64,000 nucleotides of DNA from Phoronis australis (taxonomy: Eukaryota; Phoronida; Phoronidae): positions 422,904-486,903 of the forward strand of contig NMRA01000270.1 in the NCBI GenBank assembly GCA_002633005.1, read 5' to 3'. Below the pieces are notes generated by a model, which did no database searches, was not told where the DNA came from, and worked only from the letters and a program-made list of their open reading frames with translations. The position numbers were made by a program, and so were the translations under genes. Shown piece after piece: positions 23,347 to 35,501 of the stretch (its first letter is position 1; every line of letters begins with the position of its first letter).

Positions 23347-24126
23347 TCAAAGACAAAGTCTTGTCCCTCCAAGAAGCGTGGATTGTCGGGGGAACCATGA
23401 AGGTGGATCACCACGACTTTGTTTTTGAAGCTGGGGGAGCTGGCCCGAACCTCTGCTTGTAACAGGGGATTTGTTTAACCTGTCACAGGCCTGGGCAATG
23501 CCACTTAAGTCCTGGGGCAAACGGGTACGTACAGGGCTACCCAGAGGAGAGGTATCTCGGGACTGAACATCATCATACTGAACATCATCAATGCCAGAAA
23601 TAGCACTCCTCGTCAACCTCCATCCGGAATGGATGTGGTTAATATTTTGTGAGGTTAACGGCTGAGTTTGCCGAAAAGCCAGAATGGATTGGGCAATATC
23701 TTCTGTCATGCCCGAGAGCTTGAATAACTCTTGGGAAAGACAGAAGTTTACCGGAATCCTGTCTTGGAAAGACATCCTAAACACACGGGGCTTCATCTTA
23801 GGAAAACCACGTGGTCACGTGACCTATTCTAGAATTTCTAGAAAGGTTCAAAACTCTAACTAAAATACAAAATAATAAATACAAACCATACTATATACAA
23901 TTATACCAATAATAAATACCTATTTACATAAACCTACAATTCCTACACTAAACTAATGCCAAATGCTTGAAATTCTGGTAAACCTGAACTCAGGCACTGC
24001 AAAAGCAGTGACGCACGAGGCTGTCAAATTGGGTACGAGAAAACAAGTTATGAAAAGTTATTTCCCGCTTCCACCGAAAGACATGCACGCCGCTCCAACA
24101 CCGGGAAATAGGTGCCGACTACGCCA
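23347..24126 (-). pseudogene. deleted Gag-TatD gene of unit 2
   Basis: The reading frame from ATG 23796 begins MKPRVFRMSFQDRIP and includes the helix-hairpin-helix-like stretch. It then jumps at about 23456 into the middle of the nuclease region. Capsid, zinc knuckle, linker and the N-terminal half of TatD are gone. The T-run is one base shorter than in unit 1. The TatD C-terminal part continues to about 23060 with further changes. It cannot make a functional product. Confidence 0.8.
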
Positions 24127-24128
24127 AA

Positions 24129-24428
24129 TGTTGTAATAAAGGGGTCGGCTGGCCAAGCAGACACACGAGTTTGGCCTATTAACGTGGTGCCAGAGAAAAG
24201 TCCGGAGTATACTCACATTACGTCCGTACAGGACGGCAGCGAACTCCAGAAGGCCCAGATGATCTTGTCACGTGGTCTTGAAGGGTGACTGGTCACGTGA
24301 TAGAAGGGTGAACTCGGCTGGGCTCTTCTGGCGTCAGATGTCGCACCAGGCCTAGACCAACATTGTTAACAAAAGGACATCACAACATAGAGACGCCACA
24401 GCCGAGACTGACGTCGACATATGCTACA
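24129..24428 (-). repeat. 5' LTR of the Gag-TatD element, copy 2
   Basis: It is 300 bp, nearly identical to 17514-17813, with the primer-binding site at 24111-24126 two bases inside it. Confidence 0.8.
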
Positions 24429-25035
24429 CTGTCAACAGACTTGCAGACAACAACAGTGTCATACGTAACTAGTCCAATCTGGATGTCTTCGCACATGGTT
24501 TTGCAAGCCGTGGCAGTCAGAGCAAATACTTATGCTTGGGGGAAAAATGGCTCCTAAGTCCTTAATACGGGCGTAATCCACGCCAAAGTCATCGCCCCAC
24601 TGGACAACGCAGTGTGCTTCTTCAACCACAATGGTCAAATCCTTGTTTTGCCATACCTCACATAAGAACATGCTCATGACCGAGTCATGCAGAATGTCTA
24701 CAGGGTGACCTAACACAAAAGATGGACTCATCAGCTTTAACTTTTCGCCCATACCTTTCCCTACGCGCACGCACAAGTCTCCCAGCCTTTGCTCCTGTTC
24801 CTCAATGATAGCAGTCAAGGGACTCAACAGGATGACACAACAATTGCCACGTCCAGTCTCGTCAAGATAGTGTGGCAAACATTCAAAGATTTATTACTTG
24901 CCGTAGTCTGTTGGCAATACAGCTTAAGTGTCCTTGGCTACAGATATCAAACTCTGAAACTGACCAGGCCGCAAAAGAGGGTATTGGGTCTTTCTGAGGT
25001 TATTAACGCTATATAGAGAAAACTTCGTGTGCAAA
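24429..25035 (-). pseudogene. RecQ-like helicase fragment, copy 2
   Basis: It repeats copy 1 with few changes and has VVEEAHCVVQWGDDF. It has the same stops around the Walker A region and the same LTR boundary at 24428. It shares with copy 1 a short insertion near 24520 absent from the 32-kb copy. Confidence 0.72.
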
Positions 25036-25489
25036 GACCTCGACAACGCTTTAAGTCCACTCAGCAACAAATGTACACCATTTAAAACGTAATTAATCGT
25101 ATTTACTAGTAATACACCTGAAAAAATTGCTCATGGGCTACCAAATTCCAGGAGCTTAGGTGCTAGAATTGCGCTGAACACCTTCTTAATGCGCGACAGC
25201 TTGGTAGGAGGACTTCCAGATGCCTTGCCACGAGTCGCAGGTCTCCATAACTTGGTGCTGCACGAAGTAAACCCATCAAGGACAGCACCCTCATTAAAGT
25301 CCTGAAGGTTAATATTTATGAATATGCATCGGTTAAGTAAACTTTCCGTCAGTTTTTTCTGCGTGTAACGTTATAAGCCAGCATCCCGTACAAAAACCGA
25401 TTTCATATTGCACATCACTTACTCAGTTCACCTGTAGTAATCATTTCTTTCTTGCCCCAAAACACGTGATTTTTGTACTGAAGCTACAT

Positions 25490-25656
25490 GAAGGGGTGGA
25501 CGCTCTTGCACCCGTAGTGCACGTGTGCAGCCTCGCATTGTTCGGCGTGATTCACGCTCAGGCAGTATTGGTGTAACCACATCCCACAGTCGTCACATTG
25601 GATCCAATACCGCTGGGTTCAGTCCTGGCAGTGACCAAGCGACTGGGCTAAGCAGT
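25490..25656. repeat. 170-bp dispersed repeat, copy 3
   Basis: It is the counterpart of 18878-19045 in segmental duplication unit 2. Confidence 0.8.
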
Positions 25657-27129
25657 TGTTGTTCCAAGTGTTGGGCATGTTTTGCCTTCATTCTTAAACC
25701 CTGTTAACTTGGTTCCTTTTATTTATAGGGGAAAACAGTTGACTGGGGCTCGGTAACGCTACGTCCTTGTTAAAAAGAAGAGTCCATTATTGTCATAGCA
25801 TGACAATAATCTTTCTAGTTTGTTTTTGTTCTTGCGTATTTTAATCCTTTTTATTGCTTCAGGCTTTGTAATAAAGTTTGTTTTGGGGGAATTGATCAGC
25901 ACTGTCCTTGAAACCTCCATATTTTGTGTGCAAGTTCTAGAACAAACTGATACATGTACTTATGTTGTGGTGCGTGTTTTTTTGAGGTTCACACAACATA
26001 TCAACATTTCATGATAGTGACTTCATAATGAACTACATTGGCTACAGAGTAATTTCACCGTGGCGGTATGCACATCATTAAAAACCTAACTTGGCAATTA
26101 TTAACTGGTAAAACCAATAACTGTCAGTGACTATGTATCATAAACGATACTAATTACACGGAAAAAACTATTGTCACTGCCACAGTAGTCCACTTTCTTC
26201 CTCAGTGCTGAGATCTTCCTTTCCTGGGACTTGATAATAACTTTGCTGACAAAGGGGGTCAACACTGACTTGGAACTAGCAGGTGGTGACGAAATAATGG
26301 AAGTAAAAAGAAGCGTGTGGCTTAGGATCACTGTTATGACAGGAGGCTGCAAATATTCTTTAATAAAAATAATTGAATATTCACGCAATGTTACGAATTA
26401 GTGTAACCGCACTTTAATAGTAAACATGGTTAATTATCTGATTCGCGTAACATAGCATGGAAACAGTAACCACTGTTAATTTTAGGACATGTAAATATAT
26501 ATGTATAAACTTAACTATTACACAACACATATGTTTTTGATGCAACAACTGTAGAGTAATAATTACCTTCGTTTCTTGGTTAACAGATAACCATGTCTAG
26601 ACTGCGTTGACTTAAACAATGTGCAGAATTTGCCCTTCACTAATCCTTCAGACAGTTTATGTGCGTTGACAAAAAAGGGAAACTTTTTCATCGTTATGAC
26701 TTGGAATAGTTTTGGCAATGAATGTTTTCTTTCGACTGCATAGGCTCAGAATCAGTTTACATATATGTCTTCCATCTCTGTAGTTACTTGGTGTTCTGAT
26801 AAATATTTCTGCATTTCTGTTATTATCTGTTATAGTATGAGAACGGCTTTTACTCGAAAATTCTGTTCACAATAATAAATAAATAAACAAAGAATATGCA
26901 TCACACATCTAAATAGCATTTAATTGAAACAAATCACTGTAAGCTTGGCGTTTTTTTTTGGTTTTTTATAATGTAGCAAGTAAAACCTTGACAAGCTTAT
27001 AATAAAAAAGCTGTTTGTTGCTTTTATCATGAAAAGAACCTCTCTCTTCCTCTACCAGAAAATAAGAACCAATCATCGTATTTAGATTCTTTATCTTTTG
27101 ATGCTCATCTACTTCAACTGCTCTTATCA

Positions 27130-27402
27130 TAAGTAAATCTTTCGCTTTCTTGAGCTCCAGTGTTTAACATCGACATCGTCATCGAGCCCGTTGATTTTTC
27201 TTAAAGAACTCTACTTAGTTTCCATTGCACCCACTTTTTGTGACAGTACTTGCATCTTGTACAGACTTCTTTTTATGTCGTCCAATGGCATGTTCAGGGG
27301 ACACAGATATTCATCTACGATATCTTGGCTGTAGGCGAAAGGAGCAGCATTAGGAAAGAACGAAAAATTTAAAAAAGGGCTCAATGTTGTATCATGACTC
27401 AT
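27130..27402 (-). pseudogene. OB-fold family fragment, degraded copy
   Basis: It contains FPNAAPF, VDEYLCPLNMPLDD, KVGAMETK, a stop and DDDVDVKHWSSRK, parallel to the copies at 29.1 and 33.7 kb. It is more decayed. Confidence 0.4.
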
Positions 27403-27474
27403 TAAAAATAAATTCTATTAATCACGTTAGGAAACACCATATGCGAAACTTATTCTAATGACATGCGAATTGTA

Positions 27475-28240
27475 TTAGTTTGGAAAAATCGCCTTCGTCT
27501 GAAAGTGCACAGTCAGTCCGTGTTTGCTAACATTGTTTTGTGGAAGAAGATCCACAAGTGGGTGATCTAGGATATTTAAATATTCATGACCTTTTCTTTC
27601 TACAGTATGGCGGATGGCTGTGCATTGGTTTTCATGAGATCTAGCAACTTCGAATCTTCTAGAAGGGCACATGTGATATGTTTGCTTATAAAAGACGATG
27701 CATCCTCTTAATGTGTTCATTGAGCTTTGATGCATCCTTAATTTAGTCTTTTCACTTTTGTCGTATTGACAACCGTCTCATTAACAACGTTTTCTAGAAA
27801 AAGATCCACAACTGGGTGATCTAGGATATTTAAGTCTACCTGACCCTTTCTTTCTACAGTATGACGAATGACTGTGCACTTGCTTTCCACGAGATCTAGG
27901 AAATTTTAATCATCTTCAGGAAGGGCACATGTGATATTTTTGCTGATAAAGGTATACACTTCCTCATCAGCGTGTTCATTGAGCTTTTGTGCCTCCTTAA
28001 TCCACAACAGAATGCGTGCTTGTGGTGAACCACGAGCTTGAAATTCTATACGCGAAACATAGTCAGTGATTTCTCCCAGTGGACGAACATTTGATAACAG
28101 AACATCTCTGAAGAAAAAATCAAGTCTACTGAAAGTGCCGAGCAGCAGTCACAGGGATACATCGCAACCAGTTTGAGCGCTCAGTAACGGACAGGTTCTT
28201 CACATCTAAATCCCTCATCACTGTATCATACAGTCTGAGA
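27475..28240 (-). pseudogene. Helitron Rep/helicase-type protein fragments, two pieces
   Basis: Helitrons move by rolling circle using an HUH nuclease. Near 28240-27785 the frames read IPVTAARHFQ, then GEITDYVSRIEFQARGSPQA and LLWIKEA, DEEVYTFISKNITCALPEDD and CTVIRHTVERKG. These match the Helitron Rep region (normally ARGSPHAH...LLWI). The metal-binding histidines are replaced (PQAR), and there are stops and shifts, so it is dead. A second partial copy at 27735-27475 repeats CTAIRHTVERKG and NILDHPLVDLL. The helicase part was not seen. Confidence 0.72.
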
Positions 28241-28929
28241 TTTGAGAGACAAGGCGTGATTGAGCTATATGAACTGACCTACGCGACGAATAATTAACAA
28301 TAGTGATAGTTGATTAAGTAAAACTACGCAATGATTAAAATATATGCTTTGAAAAAGAAAAGAACTGTGATTGGATAAGAACTTTACATTTGTTTAAACA
28401 ATACAATGCGTTGATTAAGCGGATATCAATGCTCAGAAATGTTGCTACTCGTTTATGATCCCTTTAGCGCTTCATAACATATAGAAAAGAAAAGAAAGCA
28501 CGGCACACTAACATAAGAACTGATTTAAGGATGTAACATGTTATGATCTAAAAGATTAAATCTACGTAACCAAATTCCTTTCAGTTGATCTCGACGAGAT
28601 AAATTTCAGTGACTGCACCCCTTTGCATGCACCATGGCTCTAACCGCCAGAGGGCGCTTATCGCTGTGAATGGAGCATGAGAATGGGTAAGATTCATCAC
28701 CCATCTTTCTCACTCTAACATAGGAAAATAATTAACGATTAAGATACGAAACTTAATAACAAAAAATTTATTGAAAATAAACGCACACATTTAATATCTC
28801 ATAATACAGTTAACAAATCTTTATAACTGCATGTAAATTCAGAATAATAACAAAAGGAATCAATTACTAACACTGTACCTTAGAAAACTTTCGCATGAAT
28901 GAAGTAATGTACCTGTTTGTGGCTTTAAT

Positions 28930-29280
28930 TTCAAGAAGAAGCTCTTGTTCATCGTGGACGTTGAATGATGTGCTGGGTGTATTGCTTCACTCATCTACTT
29001 CGACTACCGAAATTTTCATAATGTCCTGCTCTTTAACATCAACGTAACTTTTTGATCCCCACAACTTCACGTCCAATTTATTATTGAGTATGATAATTTT
29101 CCTCATCAATCCACTTTTAAAAGTCTGTCTCACCAACTGTTGTTACGGTCTCTCGAATTGAAACTCTCCTTTTAAAAAGACTTATGACTTTGTCGATGCA
29201 AACGACAGGAGGCCGTAAATACTCTTTAGCAAGGCAAGACAGTTGCTCAAAAACTATGATGTCGGGCCACCATTTTTGGG
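28930..29280 (-). pseudogene. OB-fold (RPA-like) domain fragment, best copy
   Basis: The minus strand reads KEYLRPPVVCIDK, RETVTTVGETDF, then after a one-base shift SGLMRKIIILNNKLDVKLWG and QDIMKISVVEVDE, a stop, and DEQELLLEIKA. The pattern (RKIIILNN..VKLWG, then D-I-x-I-S-V-V-x-V, with LNST in the 35.6-kb copy) resembles OB-folds of replication protein A type, which bind single-stranded DNA. RPA-like proteins are known passengers of some Helitrons, and Rep fragments lie 0.8 kb away. The family call is from pattern only. Confidence 0.5.
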
Positions 29281-29832
29281 GCTGAATATCGGCCACATTT
29301 TCCTCTGAAAAAATATTGAAAAATCATGCGAAAGTTCCCTCATGAAGCCGAAAAATTACCTTCAAGTGATTGAAAATTCCCCCTGAGATTTGAATTATTG
29401 AAACTCACGCATGTGACATCGCAGTGCAAAATATTAGTTTCGGCTGCTTGAGGGCTTCAGGCAGAGCCAATGAAGGCTTGGCAACAGGTTGAGGGTTCTA
29501 TTGATGATGATCAAGACATAGAATTTTCCCCTCACCCCACAAAATTCCCGTCTCAAAATTTGCATGCACTTTTACCTCGGATGAACGAGGTCCATGAGTG
29601 TCTTAGCTAAACTAATGTGAGTGAGGCTTGCAGAACACAGACCTCAAATACTGATTGATTAAATCAAGATGCAGGACATGTTAGCAACCTATTTGAAACC
29701 TTAAGAATTACGTTTAAATAACAGACTACATTTTGTGCAAGTTAATCTTTCTGATCATTGTTGTTTAGTATATAAGGGGAATCCAAAGTTTAATAACCTT
29801 GACAAAGAAGTCCTGCAATATTTTACTCGATT

Positions 29833-30594
29833 CTATACTTTACCTCTAGCTGCCTTCAGGTCATATTCTACAACTTTTAACCTATGGGTTAAAGCCGCTA
29901 TCTGCTCATCCTTGAAAAAGCAAGGACAAGAATTGTGCAGGGGATCTAAGAAACTACAGGATGTGGATGGAGGGTTGGCAGTTGGAAAAAGCTGATGAGG
30001 TGATGTTCCTGGGGGTGCAGAGGGGTTAGTAGGGGCAGGTGGAAAGTGGTGGTATTTAAGGGGGGACAAGACGCTGGTTAAAATCTAGGGACAGGGGCCC
30101 ACACGGAGGTAGGACAAGTAGAACCATGTGAGACAGCTCACAAGAGAGGCATAAGGTGCTGGGTAAGCTACTGGAGGGGGCACAAACAAGCAGGGCCAGT
30201 CACGGGTGAGGTGTGAGCAGCAGGGGTGGACACAGGTGGAGCATAAAGCACAGGAGATCTTGGGAGGGGAGCAAGGTGTAGGTGTGGTCACAGAATAGGG
30301 AGGATGAGAAGCAGAGCCATTTATGGAGGGAGGGTGACAAGACGAGGTGAATGGAAAAGAGGGAAGAACATTATATTGGGCACATGAAAGGGGATAGGAA
30401 GGAAGAGATGAATCGATAACCAGTAAAGAAGAGGACTGTGGTAAGTTATAACACTCCACAGCAATTGTCCCAGAAGCAAAGGGAATGAGTAGCTCAACAG
30501 CACACTGATACGCTGCTTCAGCAGTGGCTTCCACTCTCTTTTTCTTTTTTTTGGCAGCTGAAAGTACAATGATCACTAGGATAACTTCTGGCAA
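29833..30594 (-). other. Pro/Ser/Cys-rich open region, unidentified
   Basis: Two long minus-strand frames (30594-30085 and 30069-29833) are open, with a KKKKKR run at the 5' end, proline-rich middle parts and a short coiled-coil-like KDEQIAALTHRLKVVEYDLK. Strongly purine-biased plus-strand DNA alone can produce such open frames. No domain is recognised. Confidence 0.2.
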
Positions 30595-31905
30595 TTAACG
30601 TCATTCAAGATTTTTCTGCAAAACGAACATAGTCTAATATTCTATAAAACTATTTCATTAGTTTTTATTGGTAGAATTTGAAATTTTAAAACCACATGCA
30701 GCACTCTATGAGAACCACTAATTTGTCTCATGTTTGTCTCCATAGTGGATTCATTTACTAGCAAAGACCTAGTAAACTCTTTTATCGAACGTACCATTTA
30801 AATTTGTGTACTGCATCTGTGGATAACTTACCTTGTTCACCTCCATGGTTTTGCTTCACATTTTAACCTTTAATTTGAGAAAATATAAACAAACTTGAGG
30901 TAAAAGAAACATTATATTCATACAGTATTGCAATGAACATTTTATTGTTTTTCTAAATGTAAGTACATGTAAAAACTGTTGACCTCCGTTGAAGGTAGTT
31001 GTGTAACATCCCATAAAAGTTGCTGACTTCCATTACATATGAATTGGCAATTAGCTGTATAATTTTTGATAAAGACCTCTTGTGTTTACTCACTTATAGG
31101 TTCACCTTTCCCCGTCATCAGCATCGTCTCCAATACCTTCACCAGCATTAGTCTTTTTCTTGTTGGTGTCTTTTCTTTTACACCTAAACAACAAAGTAAA
31201 TAAAAAAATAGAGAGCTTCACGAGATCTAAACGTATACCAAATTTCCAAAATATCCATCAAGTTATGCAGGAGATACACGACTTATACTCTAGCTTATGT
31301 TAAACTTAAACTGCACTTGGACTTTGTTGTACCGCATCAGCTGGTCCCAAATCGTTATGTTCTCTAACTGTTTCCCGTTATCTCTTTCAACACATCCATA
31401 TCTATTGCAGGGTCACAAAAAAGCTACGATGGTCCGTTGTTAGGACTTTGCTGTAATAAAAACAGAAGACTGTTAACTTTTTAACCTGGTAACTAAATTA
31501 TTTCGGTAATATGCAACACAGGAAATTTATTATTTATTATTGATGTGTTATTCAATTACCTTTCCCTCAATAACCTGAAACATTGATTATTTTCTTGAAA
31601 ACCATCTGTCATGCAGTGGCAATAAATGGTTTAATCATTTTCCAACAGTTATCTTGAACAACAGTCGAGTTCATGCCAGTATTTAAAACAATTAATTTTG
31701 TTATTTTGTACATTCTCAGAAGATGTTGAAGAAGTAAGATAGGATATTTAGAAAAGCAATTATACATGATTGTCAACACATTGTTACTAAGTCATCAATA
31801 TTTGAATAAATTCAATGTTTTTATAAGGCATGAATAAGTTAAACTCAGTCACGTCCTTTTAAAAAAGAAAACGTTAGCATGGACAATAATTACCGTGATC
31901 CTCCT

Positions 31906-32342
31906 CGTACAGGACGGCAGCGAACTCCAGAAGGCCCAGATGATCTTGCCGAGACTGACGTCGACATTTGCTACACTGTCAACAGACTTGCAGACAACAA
32001 CAGTGTCATACGTAACTAGTCCAATCTGGATGTCTTCGCACATGGTTTTGCAAGCCGTGGCAGTCCTTAATACGGGCATAATCCACGCCAAAGTCATCGC
32101 CCCACTGGACAACGCAGTGTGCTTCTTCAACCACAATGGTCAAATCCTTGTTTTGCCATACCTCACATAAGAACATGCTCATGACCGAGTCATGCAGAAT
32201 GTCTACAGGGTGACCTAACACAAAAGATGGACTCATCAGCTTTAACTTTTCACCCAAACCTTTCCCTACGCGCACGCACAAGTCTCCCAGCCTTTGCTCC
32301 TGTTCCTCAATGATAGCAGTCAAGGGACTCAACAGGATGACA
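31906..32342 (-). pseudogene. LTR stub plus RecQ-like fragment, copy 3
   Basis: The segment 31906-31975 is the LTR end with an internal deletion. The rest is the helicase fragment up to the N gap, without the small insertion of copies 1 and 2, so TATACKTMCEDIQIGL reads through more cleanly. It keeps VVEEAHCVVQWGDDF. Confidence 0.72.
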
Positions 32343-32848
32343 NNNNNNNNNNNNNNNNNNNNNNNNNNNNNNNNNNNNNNNNNNNNNNNNNNNNNNNNNN
32401 NNNNNNNNNNNNNNNNNNNNNNNNNNNNNNNNNNNNNNNNNNNNNNNNNNNNNNNNNNNNNNNNNNNNNNNNNNNNNNNNNNNNNNNNNNNNNNNNNNNN
32501 NNNNNNNNNNNNNNNNNNNNNNNNNNNNNNNNNNNNNNNNNNNNNNNNNNNNNNNNNNNNNNNNNNNNNNNNNNNNNNNNNNNNNNNNNNNNNNNNNNNN
32601 NNNNNNNNNNNNNNNNNNNNNNNNNNNNNNNNNNNNNNNNNNNNNNNNNNNNNNNNNNNNNNNNNNNNNNNNNNNNNNNNNNNNNNNNNNNNNNNNNNNN
32701 NNNNNNNNNNNNNNNNNNNNNNNNNNNNNNNNNNNNNNNNNNNNNNNNNNNNNNNNNNNNNNNNNNNNNNNNNNNNNNNNNNNNNNNNNNNNNNNNNNNN
32801 NNNNNNNNNNNNNNNNNNNNNNNNNNNNNNNNNNNNNNNNNNNNNNNN
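32343..32848. other. assembly gap
   Basis: A run of N of 506 positions. The flanks match unit 1 at about 18220 and 19425, which are about 1.2 kb apart, so the gap size may be underestimated. Confidence 1.
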
Positions 32849-33050
32849 TACCGTAATCGTTCGGGTTAACGCCCTGGGCCGTTAAATTGGCGACTTCAAA
32901 AAATCGGGGGAGGGCGGTTAACCGAGCAGTGGGCGGTTAAATCGAAAATCCACCTAAAGTAGGGGATGGGCGGTTAACCGAACATGGGCGCTTATTACGA
33001 CAGACAACTGCCCTGGGCGGTTAATCTTACCTGGCGATCTAAATCCCGAC
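32849..33050. repeat. GGGCGGTTAA-rich repeat, second copy
   Basis: It matches 19425-19564 and extends further right (cttattacgacagacaactg and another gggcggttaa). It begins directly after the second N gap. Confidence 0.75.
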
Positions 33051-33599
33051 ACGACAATCATACCCGGAACGCGTAGCCCTTTTCAAAGAGCTTTATCGTC
33101 ACGTCGCCAAATGACTGTGAAAACATCATAACAGCAGATGATCTCAACAAAGGTTCACATATTTTAAGTGGTGATTATTTTGTGGTTCAGTAGCAGTTGC
33201 CACACTAGTGACTTTATTCTGTAACTTAGTTTTGTCAGTTTTATGTTATTGACAACTGTCACATCGGCATACTTTTCTAAAAATCCACAACTGCTGGTAC
33301 TTGGTAATGATCAAATGATTTAGTTTCTCGGAATGGGAGATCAGAATGGTTAAGATTCACCACCCATCATAATGATTTTACTATAACATATGAAAATAAA
33401 TATCGAGAAAGATAGAAAACATAACAACAAAAAATGTATGTAAATTCAGAATAACAAAAAAATCATTTATTACCATTTTACCTTAGCAAACTTTCGCTTG
33501 TAAAAGTAACTGAACCTGTTTTTTTGTGGCTTTAATTTTCATGTTCATCTTCTTGGACATCGAATAGTGTGCCGAATGTACTGTTCACTTATAACTTTA

Positions 33600-33905
33600 C
33601 TTGTGTACTTCGACTGCTTTTATTTCCAGAAGAAGTTCATGTTCTTCTTTGACGTCATATGTTGTGCTGAAAGTTCTGTTTAGACTGATGACTTTCTCCC
33701 ATTCGTCTTCCTCTACGGCAGAAATTTCCATTGTGTCCCTTCTTTTTTGCCAGTGTTACTTTTGAAACCCCATAATTTGACGTCGAGTTGATCGTCAAGT
33801 CTTCTGATCTTGCGCATTGATCGATAGAAACAACTGGGGGCCTCAGATATTCTTCAACAACTGCTTTGTTGTTGTTGAAGGGTGCCACGTCATGAAAAAT
33901 CTGAA
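33600..33905 (-). pseudogene. OB-fold family fragment
   Basis: It has HDVAPFNNNKAVVEEYLRPP and VVSID, then in shifted frames SNYGVSKVTL and elements of the EISAVEVDKW block. It shares the 3' block ttccagaagaagttcatgtt with the copies at 35.5 and 37.0 kb. Confidence 0.45.
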
Positions 33906-34049
33906 AAATAATTGAATATATACTCAATACTAAAACTATTTTTACTTTCCGACTCAAAATGTCTTTGGCCATAAAAGTTTCTTTTGACTGTTTAGGCTCA
34001 AAATCGGTAATTGCATCAATATATTCCATTTGGATAGTTACTTGGCGCA

Positions 34050-34522
34050 ATGTTAAAAACTTCTGCAAGTGTCTTCTATAGTGTAAGAATGGTCCCTGTT
34101 TCGAAAAAGAGGTTATCTTACCCTCACAGTCAAACCATCTCTCGCATTTGTTTTGCATTCAAGCAGCTGTATCTTTTGCTTCAGTGGTCACGGTCATGGC
34201 GAATTTAACGGACGACTTGACTTCCTTGACCTCATTCACTAACCGCAATATTTTGACTCATGGCCGGTATTAAACCAAAGTGAGATTTCAGCGCTGTCAG
34301 CCATGTTGGTTCATGTGTCAGAGGATCACTATCAGTTTCTTGCTCTACTGAATCACTCATTTCAAAGTCTCTCACCTCGTTCCCATCTTGCGTTTGCTCA
34401 CTATCGCTCGCAGTTGTGTTTAGTCGTTTTCCTCGTGTTTTACCCATGTATATTTTACTTATTTTTGGCTGAGAAGTTGGAGCCCAAAACCTTAATTGAC
34501 TTAACAGTATGCGCATGCGCAA
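34050..34522 (-). pseudogene. possible retroposon ORF1-like or coiled-coil fragment
   Basis: From ATG 34447 the frame reads MGKTRGKRLNTTASDSEQTQ, an acidic region, then WLTALKSHFGLIPAMSQNIA, followed by a stop and KSSVKFAM, TEAKDTAA and MQNKCERWFDCEGKI in shifted frames. The basic start, acidic tail and coiled-coil-like end resemble ORF1 of non-LTR retroposons. I cannot name a family. Confidence 0.3.
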
Positions 34523-34663
34523 TCATCTCCCGAACTTATGCTTAAATTTGATACTACACCAACAGGGAAAGAGCACAACACTAGAACGTTATAGCAAAGT
34601 TGACTGACATTTTCACTGTTCTGGTGAAGTACTGCCTTACCACACATTGTGGTTAACATTCTT

Positions 34664-34775
34664 GTTTTACCTGGTTAGCAACCGTGGAATCAGCACCCTT
34701 TTCAATGAGGAGTTTCACAACTACCAGTTGGTTAAACCTAGACAAGTCGTGGGGTGATGTGTCTTCATCCCACGC
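34664..34775 (-). pseudogene. ankyrin-like repeat exon fragment, copy 1
   Basis: The minus strand reads DTSPHDLSRFNQLVVVKLLI and EKGADSTVANQ, then a CAG/GTAAAA donor. The pattern fits one ankyrin repeat (TPLH...VVKLLIEKGAD). No acceptor is clear. Ankyrin repeats bind proteins; a single repeat is not functional by itself. Confidence 0.5.
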
Positions 34776-35501
34776 AGAGTGAAACGGTTTTAACGGAACA
34801 GACGAAATGAGCCATTTCCTATTTCGTAACAGGGTCGTGGAATTGTATGTGGCATAGAAATGCCGGTCAAAGTATAGAAGCAAATTTGCCAATATTAAGC
34901 AAAAATCAAAATAAACCACATGTAATTTATTTCAATGTCAATTCCCATGAACAGAACGATTTTTCTCTTGCTGAACCGAGTGAGGTGTCCCTTTCAGTAA
35001 ACACCTTGTAATTAGACAAGTTCATCCGGTTTTGCAGTTTTACGCAGTTCACGGTATAATCAACAAAGTACAGACTTTGTCCTTTAATCCTTTGGTTACT
35101 TGGTGTGCATTGACAAAAAGTGAAATACTTGTTTATTATGAAAAGCTTTACACAAAATACTGCAAAAAACACGGCATATTGACATCAAAACTAAGAAAAG
35201 GTTTTTCTGAAACCAACTTCCTTAAACTTGCAGGCACATTTCGATGACTAACCCTTTGTATCGTTGCTTTAAACATGAGAGGGCGTTCATCACTGGGTAT
35301 GTTACATGAGAAAGGGTAAACTTCTCTACCCATTTTAACAATTTCGTTGTAACATAGGAAATTAAATACCAATTAAAATACACAACGGCAATAAATGAAT
35401 TGAAAATAAACTTACCACAATTATAAAGAAAACCATACCTACATGAAAATCGTAAGATTAATGACAAACCAATTAAAAGACTGAAATACTACCATTGTAC
35501 C

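Larger units (their letters stand above)
20522..26036. repeat. segmental duplication unit 2, with internal deletion
   Basis: It matches unit 1 but lacks about 2.34 kb (14502-16845 of unit 1). The junction is at about 23456, inside the nuclease and Gag coding regions. It also gained a 90-bp insert at 22738-22827. Small differences throughout argue against a simple assembly copy, although haplotype duplication is possible. Confidence 0.88.

Noticed and set aside
30085-30594. 169-codon minus-strand ORF
   Set aside because: Low-complexity purine-biased DNA keeps several frames open. No domain is visible, so it is listed only as an unidentified region.
32294-32885. long ORFs across the second gap
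   Set aside because: Same reason: the reading frame is N.
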